Assembly: GCA_030998225.1 (NCBI GenBank)
Contig: JAPYXD010000717.1
Location: 930,001-994,000, forward strand
DNA from: Diplolepis rosae
Taxonomy: Eukaryota; Arthropoda; Insecta; Hymenoptera; Diplolepididae
DNA: 64,000 nucleotides
Direction: 5' to 3'
Position 1 is the first letter of the stretch. The number at the start of each line of letters is the position of its first letter. The notes beneath the pieces were generated by a model that worked only from the letters and a program-made list of their open reading frames with translations, was not told where the DNA came from and did not search any database. Below, one piece after another: positions 21,273-32,262 of the stretch. The translations under genes and the position numbers were made by a program.

Positions 21273-22322
21273 TTTTGATTGATAATAACTATTCAAACTT
21301 ACAACATAATGATTGTTGATGAAAAGTAGATTAAAAATTGTAAAATTTTATCGAGTAGGTATAAAATACTAAAGAGTAATTTCCAAGAATTACGATCGTT
21401 GATGTATACATTAGTAAAAAGAGAATTTGACATATATAATATTAATAATAGAGATTTAAAAAATATTAGGATCATTGATTACATATATGAATTAATAAAC
21501 GTTGTAACTTGGAACATTGAAGAGAAAAAACTTGGTTAAATCTAAAATTTACATGTTTCTAAAAATTAATTTCATGAAATTCAATTTCATTGGTGTATTA
21601 TTAAATGAATAAAATAATCATAAGAAAAACAATTTTACATAATAACAGGGTAATAGATTTTCCTACAATTCTTGTACTTTTCATTGTTTTTCTTATCTTT
21701 CTTGTAAAATTAATAGAGTTATTTGTGCATGAAACATATCAAGAATACTAATTATTCAATTTGCTATTGTTGCACATTAATTCCTATTGGAAAAGCAATT
21801 TGCACATTAACAATTTTGTAACGGCATCGCACAGTTTACATTTACAGACTCAATATTTATAGAAACTGTTCTTCCAATAGGATGGGAATCAAAAAAAGTT
21901 CCCTTCATAGAAGAAAATCGAAATTGAAATTATATTTATGATGGCACCAATTATGAAGTGCTTATTTATTCTTGCCAGAAAAAATATTTTTTTTCATCCA
22001 AAAAAGAAGAAAAATGCGAATATTTCTATATTTTTCTTTAAGTGATAAAATAAAATGTTCATTCGAATGAAAACTAGCATTTGTTTTACTTAAAAGGTTA
22101 TTAGTTTGTTTTTTGAAGGGTTGGTGAACAAAAATAAAATTGATTAAACTAAATGCAAAGAAAGTACTCATAAGAATTTTAAAGACATTTAATTTCTTTG
22201 TGATGACATTAGATTATTAGTTTTTGCTAAACAGAAGAGAAAAGTTGAGAAATTTTGATGCATTTATTAAATACTTGCTAGTTTGCGTTTTAATTATTCT
22301 GAAAAAAACATGAAATATATAT

Positions 22323-22415
22323 ACATGGTAATTACATATTGATCATCCTATTGATCTGTAGATTTGTCTATAACTTGCGTCGATAAAATCACACTCGCTG
22401 TAATGCTGTCTTGAT
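22323..22415 (+). repeat. 93-bp direct repeat, copy 2
   Basis: See 21,180-21,272. Here it is followed by 60 bp reaching the LTR terminus, which the first copy lacks. Confidence 0.85.
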
Positions 22416-22489
22416 CCCTTTATTGGTTTCTTAATCTGCTTGTTACTTGTGGCAGTAGATTCGCGGGACGTGACAATATAAAGAAATTA

Positions 22490-22830
22490 AAATGTTCGGA
22501 AAAATATAAAAAAACTGAAATTAAAGTTACTTTACCTTACATCCAAGGTCTTTCTGAAATACTTAGGAGAGGATCCAAAAAATTCCATATTAATGTCTAT
22601 TTTAATAGTAATCACACTTTGGAAAAATTGTTAAATAACAATAAAGATTCTGATAAAATTGAAAATCTATCCAACGTAGTTTACCTTATAAAATGCACTG
22701 GATGCGATAAAGTCTACATTGGCAAAACTGGCAGGAGATTTAATAATAGAATTTATGAGCATTAGAGAGATTGTAGACTTGAAAATTTGAATACAGGACT
22801 AATCTCGACATTCTTGGGATTACAATCATT
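22490..22830 (+). pseudogene. Penelope connector and GIY-YIG endonuclease, copy B
   Basis: Reads IKVTLPYIQGLSEILRRGSKKFH, then NVVYLIKCTGCDKVYIGKTGRRFNNR and YEH: the Penelope endonuclease with its Cys-x2-Cys and the YIG..GR core. A TAG follows YEH and breaks the frame; the same position is Lys in copy A. The upstream open part is better preserved than in copy A. Confidence 0.8.
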
Positions 22831-23327
22831 TCTTTGACTTTAGTAATGTTAAAATTTTAGCTAGAGAATGCAATAAATATAAAAGAAAAATTATTGACTC
22901 AATTTATATCAATAGAAATATTAATATTTCAATAAATTTAAAGACTGAAATTATGAATATTAATCAAATTTACCATAGTATTATTTAACATATGATTTTG
23001 AAGTTTGTGTTCTCAAGCTTGAGCACGCTTTTCATTGGTGAATTTAATTCAATTTATCGTTCTTCGTCTCTCTATCCTACAGTTTGCGTTACTTCGCCGG
23101 ATTGTATACATCATATTACAATGTAATTTTAAATTATTGTAGTCCTTAATTGTTGAGGCTTCAATTTTAATGATAATTTTAATAATAAGACTAAATCTTC
23201 ATGTGTTTTCTCGTTTTTATAATTCATATAAGTACTTTTTTATATCAACACAACATAAAATAGTTCACTTTGTACAAAGAAATTAGATGGTAAATTGATT
23301 TGTTCAATTTTTAGTGACAGACATATT

Positions 23328-23362
23328 CCTTCAAAAAGACCTGCAGTCAGGTCGAAACGTTG
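23328..23362 (+). ncRNA. Hammerhead-ribozyme-like motif of Penelope copy B
   Basis: CTTCAAAAA, helix GACCT/AGGTC with loop GCAGTC, then GAAACG. It corresponds to 17,119-17,153 in copy A. The helix is perfect and GAAA is kept, but the first box deviates from CUGANGA. Likely a decayed ribozyme. Confidence 0.4.
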
Positions 23363-23895
23363 GAGAATCTTTATTAAATATAATGAAGGAGCTTTTATAG
23401 AATTTTATTTATTGACCGTAAGACCAACAAAACCAATCCTATATGACATAATAATATAACGGTCGAAGAAAGGAAGTACAGTCATTGCTGTTCATGATTA
23501 ATAATGTTTGAGATAAACTTGGCAACGCCGCATCTTAGAGAAATCGAAGAGAGGAAGGGCGCCACAGTCAGCGGCACTTTCAAATGCATTTGAATGCTCG
23601 GACGATACGCTTACAGATTATTTTGGAATGCGTTACACGGTGGAAATAATTATTTGTTGATAAAAAATAAAAATCTTTCAATTATTCTTTTATGATGAAA
23701 TGTAGATAAAATAAATATAAACTCTTTATAAGGAATATATAATTTTTATTCATAAAATTTAGAGAACAGTACGTGTTTTCATACAAAAACATTGAACACT
23801 TGAATCGTTCATAAAAGCATTTTTAAGTAACATTAATATCATATTTTAAATTACATAATTTATAATGTCACTTCAATAATACTTTAATTTTCATT

Positions 23896-24108
23896 TTATG
23901 CTTCAGTTATTGATTTCAAGTGATCACAAATAGTATCTAAATTTTTGTTTGTTTTAATAATTGTCGCTGACCCATTTACTTTGCCTTCTAAAAGCTTTGT
24001 TGCGGAATCTTTGCCTTTTTCATAGGCATCAATTAAATCTTGATAACTAAAATTTGACTCAGCTAATGTACACGTGCTATACTTAACTCCGCGAGGCGAC
24101 GTTGCCAA
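23896..24108 (-). CDS. Unidentified small open frame, possible terminal exon
   Basis: The 70 codons begin at a non-ATG codon, so this may be the 3' part of a spliced gene. The peptide has a Thr/Ser-rich start, then a helical, charged stretch (YQDLIDAYEKGKDSATKLLEGKVNG ... NLDTICDHLKSITEA in parts) and ends at a TAA. An AATAAA-type signal follows about 150 bp downstream on the minus strand (near 23,750). I do not recognise the family. No clear splice acceptor could be fixed, and no membrane or signal segment is seen. Codon use is AT-rich but not repetitive. Confidence 0.3.
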   Translation of the reverse strand: MATSPRGVKYSTCTLAESNFSYQDLIDAYEKGKDSATKLLEGKVNGSATIIKTNKNLDTICDHLKSITEA

Positions 24109-24109
24109 G

Positions 24110-24874
24110 TTTCAACTAAATGTCGATAATCAAAGTAACTGTTCTGGACAAAAATATCCAGGGCAACGCCCTTAAGGTTGTATGTAAAAAAATCGATCTC
24201 TGGTAGAATTTTTTAAAAAAGGAGCTGAGATTTAAATAGAATAATTATTTATATGCTAAATTAATTTCTAATTTTTCAACCGTACCGATGCAGAAATAAT
24301 TAATGTTAAAGTTGACTGTTTTAACACGTAATTTATGGGCAATGCATAGGCACTCTCTACATTCTAATTTGTAGTAATTAAACGCTCTGGTAGAGAAATT
24401 TAAAAAATTTCGGTATTTGTGCTGCTTGAAAATATAAATTTTTGAAAAAAAACATCAAATCTCTCCACCGTGCAGATTTATAGATAATCTAATTTAGAAT
24501 ATTTATATTTCAGTCACTTTCAAACGGATGAACGTAACAGTATCGCGACCCGGCAACACTGTTCCCTTTCTTCAGCTTGTCTGCTGTAGTTCTCGACACA
24601 CACACACACAACCAGCTTGCAAGCATACGTAAAATTGCCGGCAGAATATTTTCTTTTCCTCGCTTCAACCCACGGTGTGCCCACTCCTATATGTGAAGTG
24701 GCGAAAGAAAAATAGTAATTGCTACGTCCCCTAGTCGCCGCTAGTGTGTCATCGAAATGAACGTCTTGCGGAGTCGACACGTTGTCACTTGTCTGCATGT
24801 TTTAATTGATTAAAATTCATAGCGATTTCAAGTGATTTTAATGAAATTCGATCTATAAAGTGCTAATACCTAAT
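24110..24874. other. Intergenic, possible promoter region
   Basis: Holds a (CA)n run near 24,597-24,611 and a minus-strand frame (24,798-24,520) without recognised domains. GC content rises between 24,530 and 24,790, immediately upstream of the signal-peptide exon, as a promoter might show. No TATA box was chosen with confidence. Confidence 0.3.
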
Positions 24875-24940
24875 ATGCCAACAATTAGAAGTGTTTTACT
24901 GTTTGCCCTCCAAATTAAAATAGTTGTAGCTGCAAATCGG
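24875..24940 (+). CDS. Candidate first coding exon: signal peptide with splice donor
   Basis: An ATG at 24,875 opens 22 codons. They have a basic N-region (MPTIR), a hydrophobic core (SVLLFALQIKIVVAA) and an Asn-Arg end, and are followed immediately by GTAAGT, the best-consensus 5' splice site, in phase 0. This is what the first exon of a secreted or membrane protein gene looks like. The rest of the gene was not found: no exon with homology was recognised in the following 1.7 kb, which contains dispersed repeats. It could also be a chance combination. Confidence 0.35.
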
Positions 24941-26600
24941 GTAAGTCACCAATAACTTATGTTTTGAATCTAAAATAAAACTCGTAAAGGCTTGGTTTCT
25001 CGTTTTGTGTATACAAATTCATTACGTATTATCATATTGCAAAACCCGGTAAGAAAGCTTGCATTAAAAAGTCTTTTTGTCCTTCAGTTTTAAATCCGCA
25101 TTTAAGTATCGATAAAGATAAAACTCCAGTCCCCTTCAAAGCCGATTTGAGCCATGCAAAGTAACCTCAAATATAATAAAATCCGAATTTTTCCTTTTTC
25201 GCATGGGATGGCGAAAATTTCGCGCCCTTCATTACTGGATCTGAAGTGGAGGGGGGATGGGTAGTTTTCGTGCAATCTAGTTCCTGCTACTTCCCCTAGA
25301 TGTCGCTGATATAAATTCATTCGCCCCGCCACCATCTGTAAGTACCCCTTCAAAATACATGGGAGTGGGCACTCCGTGCTTCAACCAGTCCCGAATTTCG
25401 ACGCACTTCATAGTCTAAAGTTTTGTTCTTTATAAATCTTCCTTTCCATCTCACTTTACCTGACATTTTAATACTGTTAACAATAACCTTTGACATCCAG
25501 CTATTCAAACGCATATCACAGTTAGGTTTAAATTGCAGTGTTACACGATCTACGAGTCGACCGCTGGCATAGCATTGGTGACTATACGTATACACACATA
25601 CTACAAATTCTAAGCCAGTAGCGCACTAAAATGAAGCCGACGGTCAGCTTCTTTCAGTTTGACAGATTTCCTGCCGCTAGCTATGGGCGCATGATCGCCA
25701 AAGTGTGGCAGTTAGATGCACGCACACTGGGAGCGTGACGCCACTGCCGCGAGCAAGCAAGCTGCCGAGTTCGTTTTCCGTACATGAAATTTTTTCAAAA
25801 CAGCATAGCCCGACGCCGCCCCGAGGGACTTTACTAATTGTACGGGGATGGGATTGAGATTCAACCTTAACGGTTTGTGTACATAACGCATTATGATGCA
25901 TTCCGATGGGATTCCACAATGAGTACAATTTCGTTTTGTCTAGACATTTAAGGTTTCCAAACGATCAATATATTCAGAACCTGTTGCTTTTACATGTCTA
26001 TAATACTATTACATTATTCGTTTTACATAGATTATTTTGTAAATAAATATTGATAGTCACAGGGCGTGACAATACTATTCATTTGTCGGAAAAGTAGTTG
26101 GTTCAATAAGTACTTATACACGTCATGAATTTTTATATTCGGAAAAATTTCTAACTCAATTATAGCACTGTACTTCGCATTTATCACACACTTAATATGA
26201 AAGTTGAGTAATATCGATGATAAAATTGATTTGAAATATCATCTACCAGTTTTAATGATTCACAAGTATTCAAGCAATCTAGAAAATATTTTATTGACAA
26301 TTCATTGTATATTAAATTTCATGTACTGTCTAGATGAAAATAATCAATGTTGTGACGTGGTAGTTTACACGTTACTTTTATTCGCCCAGTAATGGCAGGA
26401 TCAAACTCACTGAAAGAATAAATTGGAACCCGTATCACTACAAACTCAAATTACCCCCAACTTCCAAACAAAAGTATAATTTGAAATTCCAAGTATTTGA
26501 AATAGTGCCAACCCTTAAAATACAAATGAACAGAGTAAAGTTAGACTAAAAAATATTTCTCAAAATAAACAATTATGACAACCATCTATATGATATAACT
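24941..26600. other. Non-coding interval (possible intron) with a dispersed repeat
   Basis: Contains the diverged repeat at 25,230-25,380 shared with 290-405, a GC-richer patch at 25,650-25,900, and AT-rich DNA after 25,950. No domain-bearing frame was recognised. Confidence 0.35.
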
Positions 26601-26605
26601 ACTGG

Positions 26606-26644
26606 CCGACGTTTCGATGCTCTTCCAACATCCTCTTCAAGATT
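26606..26644 (-). ncRNA. Orphan hammerhead-like motif (Penelope debris)
   Basis: On the minus strand: CTTGAAGAG, helix GATG/CATC around a 9-base loop, then GAAACGTCGG. Apart from one C-to-T change and an extra base the first box fits CUGANGA. No RT or endonuclease sequence was recognised nearby, so it is a solitary 3' fragment. Confidence 0.4.
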
Positions 26645-26729
26645 GAATTTCTAAAAAAATAAAAAAACTGTCACCTATCACCTTTCATGGGGATGTAGAA
26701 TCCTCCACCATGAACGCCAACAGGTAACT

Positions 26730-26918
26730 CAGGGCAGGTCAACCTCTAATGTATTGGGTATCCCCGTAGGAAAGTTCATGTGCAGTACTGTACGCGGCGC
26801 TAGTTGTTGGAAGCGGATGGAGTGCGGCAAGGGGAACGGCTTCGTATGAGTTCCGCCATTGTTGTGTACAAGTATCAACAATTCGTTACGCGATTGCGCT
26901 GTATGATGAATACGAAGT
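26730..26918 (+). repeat. Dispersed repeat block, copy 2
   Basis: Begins CAGGGCAGGTCAACC as at 4516 and keeps about 95% identity to 26,918, then diverges. Here no THAP frame follows, so it is a solitary 5' fragment. Confidence 0.75.
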
Positions 26919-26919
26919 C

Positions 26920-29213
26920 TCGATACTTGAAAAATTGAAAATTGTCAAACTCGATGATGTTTTGTGTACACAATGCAGAATAGAAGCAAATGAAATGGAG
27001 ATGGAAGATTTTTGTTGTAAGTACATTCAAACTTGTGCGTAGACTATTTCAAAACGAATCATTAGTTATAATGAAGAATTGATGAGTGAAGTTTTACAAT
27101 AAAATTACTCTAAATGATACACTTAAGACGCAAATTTTTTTTTTGCTTTTTTCCACTATGGTTTTTTTTATTAAACGGATTGCAGCAGATATTTTTAAGT
27201 CAAGAGCTTGGCATTTCTGTATTAATTTGAAATAGGTGAACACTTGAGAAACATTTACAGAAAACTGAAACAGCGGTCACTGCATTCACTGCCACACGTG
27301 CTTCGAGTCTGAGTATGCCTAAACAAGCTTAAGCGTAGTTGCAGCGTGCGAGCTCGCTCGTTGCAACGCGCAGGACAGATTTGATAAATTAATTACACCT
27401 ACAGTTTTCATTTTTCTATTCCAAAATTTTGCCTGCATACTGAAAAAACTTCAACAAAAATTTAGAAACAAAAAATCGGAAAAAAATTAGTTCCAAATTA
27501 AACAAACATTCAATTGTTTATAAACATGTACTATATTGTTATTACAAAAAAAAACAACGAAATGTGTGCTATAACTTTTTTGAAAGCTTGTACTCTTTCA
27601 CGCATTCCAAGTGCAATGGTTACATTTTATATTCAAAACTGCTTTTACAGTGAGCTGTTAAAAAAAAAAAATTTCCCGAGTGCCAAACTTAAAAAAATTA
27701 TATCTCGAAAATTTCAAGTATCACATTGAAAAAAAATACGTGTCGATTATTTTTAAAGTAAAAAGGCAAAAAAAATGTTTCGTCGAAAAAAAAATTTTGA
27801 TTGTAAATCTCCCATGAAATGACCCATATATATAATTGATATTTTGAAAAAATCTCGATTATATATATATATATATAGTATATTATTTATATACCAAAAC
27901 AGGCATAAATTAGCATTATCCTTGTATAATATTAATACATAACACATAAAACATAAATAAAAAATATTTATAATCAATATATGTTTACACATATTTCGCA
28001 TATATATTTTCCATGCGGGAGAATCTTGGCTAATTCCGACAATCTAATGCAGACTGGGAAAATGATAATATTATAAATTCGAAATGTCTCGGTAAAATTA
28101 CCGCTAAATAAAAAGTGGAATTTTCAAAATAGGCACCACCAGCGCAATTATCTTCAGAATAGTTAAGATTAAGGGATTTCAGTTTGTTCGTCAAATTAAT
28201 GCTGTAAGTAAACTGAAAGTGCCGAAATCAGGTAATACAAATGAAGAGTTCTAACGAAAACTGGCGTTTCTCGAGAAAAGCATTTTTTTCTTTTATTGCA
28301 TATTTCGAACCTACATATGTGAATCTATACTATATGTCAGTAAAATGTCAAAAAAATATTGCAAAAACTGGCTCTGAACTAAAAGATAAAATCAAAAAGG
28401 GCATATCTTGAGAAATGCCCTTTATTCATAAAAGCAATATTGTTAAACTTTTTGGATAAATGCAATGCTCGAAAAATGCGTCAAATAATCCAAAACCCGA
28501 GTCGAAATCCTAAGACTCGTCTCAGTCTCTACTGTCGAGATTGAGGCGAATGTGTGACGACGGTTACGAGAATGTGAGAAGGGAGTCTATAAATGTTCAG
28601 CATTCATAGTCAACTCTCTTCTAGTCATCGAAAACTCCACATATTACCGTTTTTCCATTTTTCGAGGGTGAGGCGATGGCCAAGTCTATAGAAATATGTT
28701 GTCATGGTTTTCTTAAATAACAAAAAAATTCTTACCACGAACCTGCCATTGGTCATCCGATACATACATACATACATAAACAGAATACAAATACATTCAC
28801 ACCATTCAGTCGTAGCCAATCATATTTTTAACCACAAATACACTTAAACATATAACCTTACATATATAAACCTAATAACTGCACTTATATATAGTACGAT
28901 ACGCTTTCGTCGAATCACGCTCACGCTCGCTTACAATGATGAGATATAAAATTCGAAACTTTCTTATATAGTGACTGCAAGAGTTATTCAGAACTTGTGA
29001 GAGTAAGTGCCGTAACTAGAGTTTTTAGCCTTACTCAAGTCAAAATTAATCAACTTTTTTCACAAATTTTCCATATAATAATGATTTATTGTTAAATTAA
29101 TTTTTATAATTATGATTGTTGATATATATAGTATAATTCTTAATTGATACTTAGCATACGGTTTTATCATAACTACGTATAAAGTTTAATGAGACTAAAG
29201 TTTGAAATATACA
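26920..29213. other. AT-rich non-coding interval
   Basis: Includes a (TA)n run at 27,860-27,877 and a short CATA repeat near 28,760-28,780. No frame with recognisable domains. Confidence 0.45.
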
Positions 29214-29593
29214 TTATAACATTGCTTTTTTTTTTTTTTTTTTGGTGAGGAGGAAAAATGGCAAAATCTTTTATAGACGTTGTACAGGACTCTCCTAGGA
29301 CGAGTCTAGGCATAACTGTTAAAACCAAAAAATCCCCTCTCTCGAACTAATACACCACCCGTGGAACCGCCTTTCGGCTTTAAACTTCACGGGTGGTTGG
29401 TTCCATTAAAGTCGCGTACGACTCTTCCGTCATCCGTTCGCTCGGAACCTACATCCGCGGCCAAACGCCCACTAGGTAATCCGTCCAGCCGCGCCACCCA
29501 GGGGAGAAAATATACAGATTCCACCCCCGAACCACGAGAACAGCCAAATCTACCCGAGACGCAGGACCGCGGGTCCAGGCCCCGATGCGATTT

Positions 29594-29935
29594 CTACTGG
29601 CCCTCCCCGTTGTTTCGCTCTCGACGCCCATCAAGTTCTCTCGTCTTCATCACAAGTGTGACGAATGACTCGATGAGCGTCCAGAACCGTTCAGACTGGA
29701 GCATGAGGGGGACCATCGTGTCAGGAGTAAGTTCGGAACGCACCGCCTGACCAAGGACCTCCCTAGCCACACTCCATTTTGCGCAGACGAAGAGTGTGTG
29801 CTCTGCGTTATCCACCGGGAAATCGCAGTAGCAACACGTCTCCTCGTATCTCTTCTTAAAGCGCCTCAGGTACGCGTTGAAACAACCACGGCCCGAGAGT
29901 GCTTGCGCCAAACAAAAGCCGACTTCCCCGTCCTT
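29594..29935 (-). pseudogene. R1-clade ORF2 C-terminus, copy 2
   Basis: Reads GEVGFCLAQALSGRGCF, then CCYCDFPVDNAEHTLFVC (the CCHC motif) to a stop at 29,594. It is fused upstream to RT sequence by the deletion at about 29,940. Confidence 0.8.
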
Positions 29936-29936
29936 T

Positions 29937-30395
29937 CTATTCAGCAGGTAGGTCCATGCGCAGAAAGTCATCGTACATGACGTTCCAAACGAGTGCACCC
30001 ACCCGCGACCCTTGAGGAACGCCACATGTCATCTCTTCTTGAGGAGACCACTTGTCGCCCTCGTATATCACCCACCTGTCGCTCAGATAGTCATCTATCA
30101 TTCGCAACAGGTAGTCTGGAACCTTTTTCCGCATCATCGCCTAGATGCAGATGTCCCATCTCGCGATATTGAACGCAATGAGTATGTCAATGCTAATCAA
30201 CGCACAGAATCCCTTACGCTTACCAGTTCCTTTTCTTGCATTTGTGGCGATGTTAACCACAGCTTGGATGGCGTCCACAGTGGACCTGCCTTTCCTGAAT
30301 CCGAACTGGTTTTCCGAGAGCCCGTTCTCCCCGACCAAGAGAGCCTGAAGCCGTTGTAGAATCAACTCCTCCAGAAGCTTCCCCATCGTATCCAA
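29937..30395 (-). pseudogene. R1-clade reverse transcriptase fragment, copy 2
   Basis: Reads MGKLLEELILQRLQALL, GFRKGRSTVDAIQ, DILIAFN (first catalytic Asp kept, a Ser residue changed), a stop, then YLLRMIDDYLSDRW and GVPQGSRVGALVWN, ending at LRMDLPA. The following FADD block is deleted. A TAG near 30,140 splits the frame. Confidence 0.82.
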
Positions 30396-30404
30396 TAAGC
30401 ATAT

Positions 30405-30970
30405 TGGAGGTCAATTATTGACCCTCCCGCTCCTCGTCTGAACGTGAAATCCCCGCCCTGATTCAAGACGATCAGGTCGTTCCTAGCGACCATCTCGTCA
30501 ACCAAGATTCCCCTCCTATCTAGGCGGGCCTCACCCCACTCGGGGGACTTACTGTTGAAGTCACCCCCTATGAGGGATCGCCCGATGGCCTCACTGAGGC
30601 TTTCCTCAGGGAGGAGGATCTGGGTCTCAAAGACATCTAAGGGATCACCGGGGGAGAAGTAGCAGCTGTACACACGCACACCCGCCACCTCCACCCAAAC
30701 GAACCCCGCGTCGGTCTCCAGGAAGTCCCCGACGCCTAAATCAGGGTTACAAACAAGGATGCCGGCTTTCCTTGATGCATCCTGATACCAAGCTTAGTTT
30801 TCGGACCACTTGTACTGCTCACTAATGAGCAGCACATCGGCCCCCCTCTCCCTGGCAGTCTGCATCAGGAGGGCCTGGGCATCCTTCCCCCTTCCGAGGT
30901 TGAGCTGCAGGAATTTCAATTCCTGCCTCTCAACCTCCGAAGCTCTTCCCGGAAGAACGGGCAGGAGCGC
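30405..30970 (-). pseudogene. R1-clade endonuclease domain, copy 2
   Basis: Starts near 30,930 with the KFLQLNLGRGKDAQ block, a TAA near 30,795, then VWVEVAGVRVYSCYFSPGD, GGDFNSKSPEW (catalytic Asp-Asn) and FRRGAGGSIIDL. Immediately after IIDL the sequence jumps to RT (about 1 kb deleted). The DH box is lost. Confidence 0.82.
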
Positions 30971-31000
30971 CCACCAGAAGCATGGGCGATATCTTTATCG

Positions 31001-32262
31001 TCCCTGTCCAAACACGTCAGGCACATCGGCGTTGCCTTTCAGCCCCGGGCCAAGTGTCCAGTGGCACCGCATCTCCAACAGGCATTCTTCCTGTCGGGGT
31101 TGCAGCAGCCCCGGGACCCATGGCCGTATCCAAGGCACCTGAAGCATCGGGCGACCTCCGCATACTCTCGGATGTGGCACGCAACCCACCCGATCCCAAT
31201 TTTACCTAGCTGAAGCAGACGCGTGGCGTCTGCCTCAGGTAGCCGGACCAATGCAATATTCACCCCACCAAAGAGGGTGAAGAGCCTGCAGGGCCCGTCA
31301 AGTGCCGGACTGCCCAGTGCCAAGCGCAGGGCAGACACAACCTCTTCTTTTTCAACGGTCTTGTCGAGGTCCCTAATTTCGAGGGACCTTGTCGAGACCA
31401 TGGCCGAAATCTCTGCCCTCTCGCCGACCGCCCGGTCGAGCTCCTTGCGGAAGGCCGAAACATCTCCTCCCTTTTTTGAGGACCAGAAGGACTTCTTCCT
31501 TCCTGGTCCTCCGGATGGACAGGACCTCAAGTCCTGCCTTCCGGGGGTCGACTTTCGCCTTCATTTCCTTCAAGATGTCTGCGTAGGACTGGCCGTCCTT
31601 CGCCGACACCTTGATGGCGTCGCCCGACCTGGCGGGCGTAGAGCGCTTTGACTTAGGAGTGGCGGTGGCCCCCTGCGTTTTTCGCGCATAGTCCTCCGCC
31701 CTTTTCTCATTTTTTCCTTCTTCTTCTTTTTTTTTCTTTAACTTCTTTTCTTTTTTTTTTCTCTTTTTTTTTGTGACCACATGCCAGTCCGCTTCTTTAT
31801 TCGGGGGCTGACTCGTGGCCACCTCGGCATAAGAGGGCGAAGAGCCACCCTTTCCCCTCTTAGGAGTTTTTTCCAGAGGGGGAAGGGCGCGGATCTCTTC
31901 TCCCCCTTCACCTGATTTTTTGCGGTATCTCCCAGAGACGCCGAGCGTGGTCTCTGAAAGATCCCCAATTTCTTCATGGCGGGGTGGAATTCCATTTTTT
32001 TTTGGATTCTCACCCCGCTTTCTAGGAGGCACTTATGGGTGTTGAGCATTCCGCCCAACACCTCAGTGGCCTCATTCACACTATCTGTTACGTGGCGAGG
32101 GTTATTTCTCAGCATACCCTGCTGGATGACGCTGAGAGCCCTCGCCAATTTTTCCATTTTATCGTTTTGCTCCTTCAGGAGCTGAAGGACGTCCTTCCAT
32201 CCCTCAGCTCCCGAAGAAGCACCCGAATCTGTATTCCCCACCGCTTCCGAATTTTTTTCCAT
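31001..32262 (-). pseudogene. R1-clade ORF1 (Gag-like), copy 2
   Basis: ATG at 32,262 (MEKNSEAVGN). It is open to 31,738, where a frameshift in the Lys-rich run switches frame (32,032-31,373 and 31,530-31,039 carry the continuation). It keeps the SYADILKEMKAK and LEVLSIRRTRKEEVLLVLKKG block missing from copy 1, the central LEIRDLDKTVEKEEVVSAL domain, and two zinc knuckles (CFRC..GHGSRGC and CWRC..GHLARG with the last Cys lost). Frameshifts near 31,470 and in the Lys tract make it non-functional. Confidence 0.85.

Larger units (their letters stand above)
20440..22475 (-). mobile_element. LTR-retrotransposon remnant (LTR sequence, minus strand)
   Basis: On the minus strand the right end begins TGTCACGTCCCGCGAAT, typical of LTR starts. 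A TATAAAAAG promoter-like box lies near 20,975, an AATAAACAT polyadenylation-like signal near 20,520, and the left end closes with CCTTACA. No coding sequence is present. A 93-bp direct repeat (21,180-21,272 and 22,323-22,415) indicates two partial LTR copies around a 1.05-kb unidentified segment. The target duplication is lost together with about 140 bp of the host Penelope element. Confidence 0.6.
18330..23470 (+). mobile_element. Penelope-like element, copy B, split by two insertions
   Basis: On the plus strand this has an N-terminal region (from about 18,356), RT pieces (19,155-19,272 and 20,201-20,430), RT end plus GIY-YIG endonuclease (22,490-22,830), a hammerhead-like motif (23,328-23,362), and a 3' end near 23,470. 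It is interrupted by a TTAA element (19,273-20,200) and by an LTR-type remnant (about 20,440-22,475) that also replaces about 140 bp of the RT thumb. Motif order RT then GIY-YIG is diagnostic of the Penelope class. Confidence 0.87.

Noticed and set aside
24520..24798. 92-codon minus-strand frame starting at an ATG
   Set aside because: It includes a (CA)n-derived stretch (VCVCVEN) and no recognisable domain; it overlaps the likely upstream region of the signal-peptide exon.
25102..25928. Three adjacent minus-strand frames of about 80 codons
   Set aside because: No domain, no splice pattern joining them, and part of the region is a dispersed repeat.
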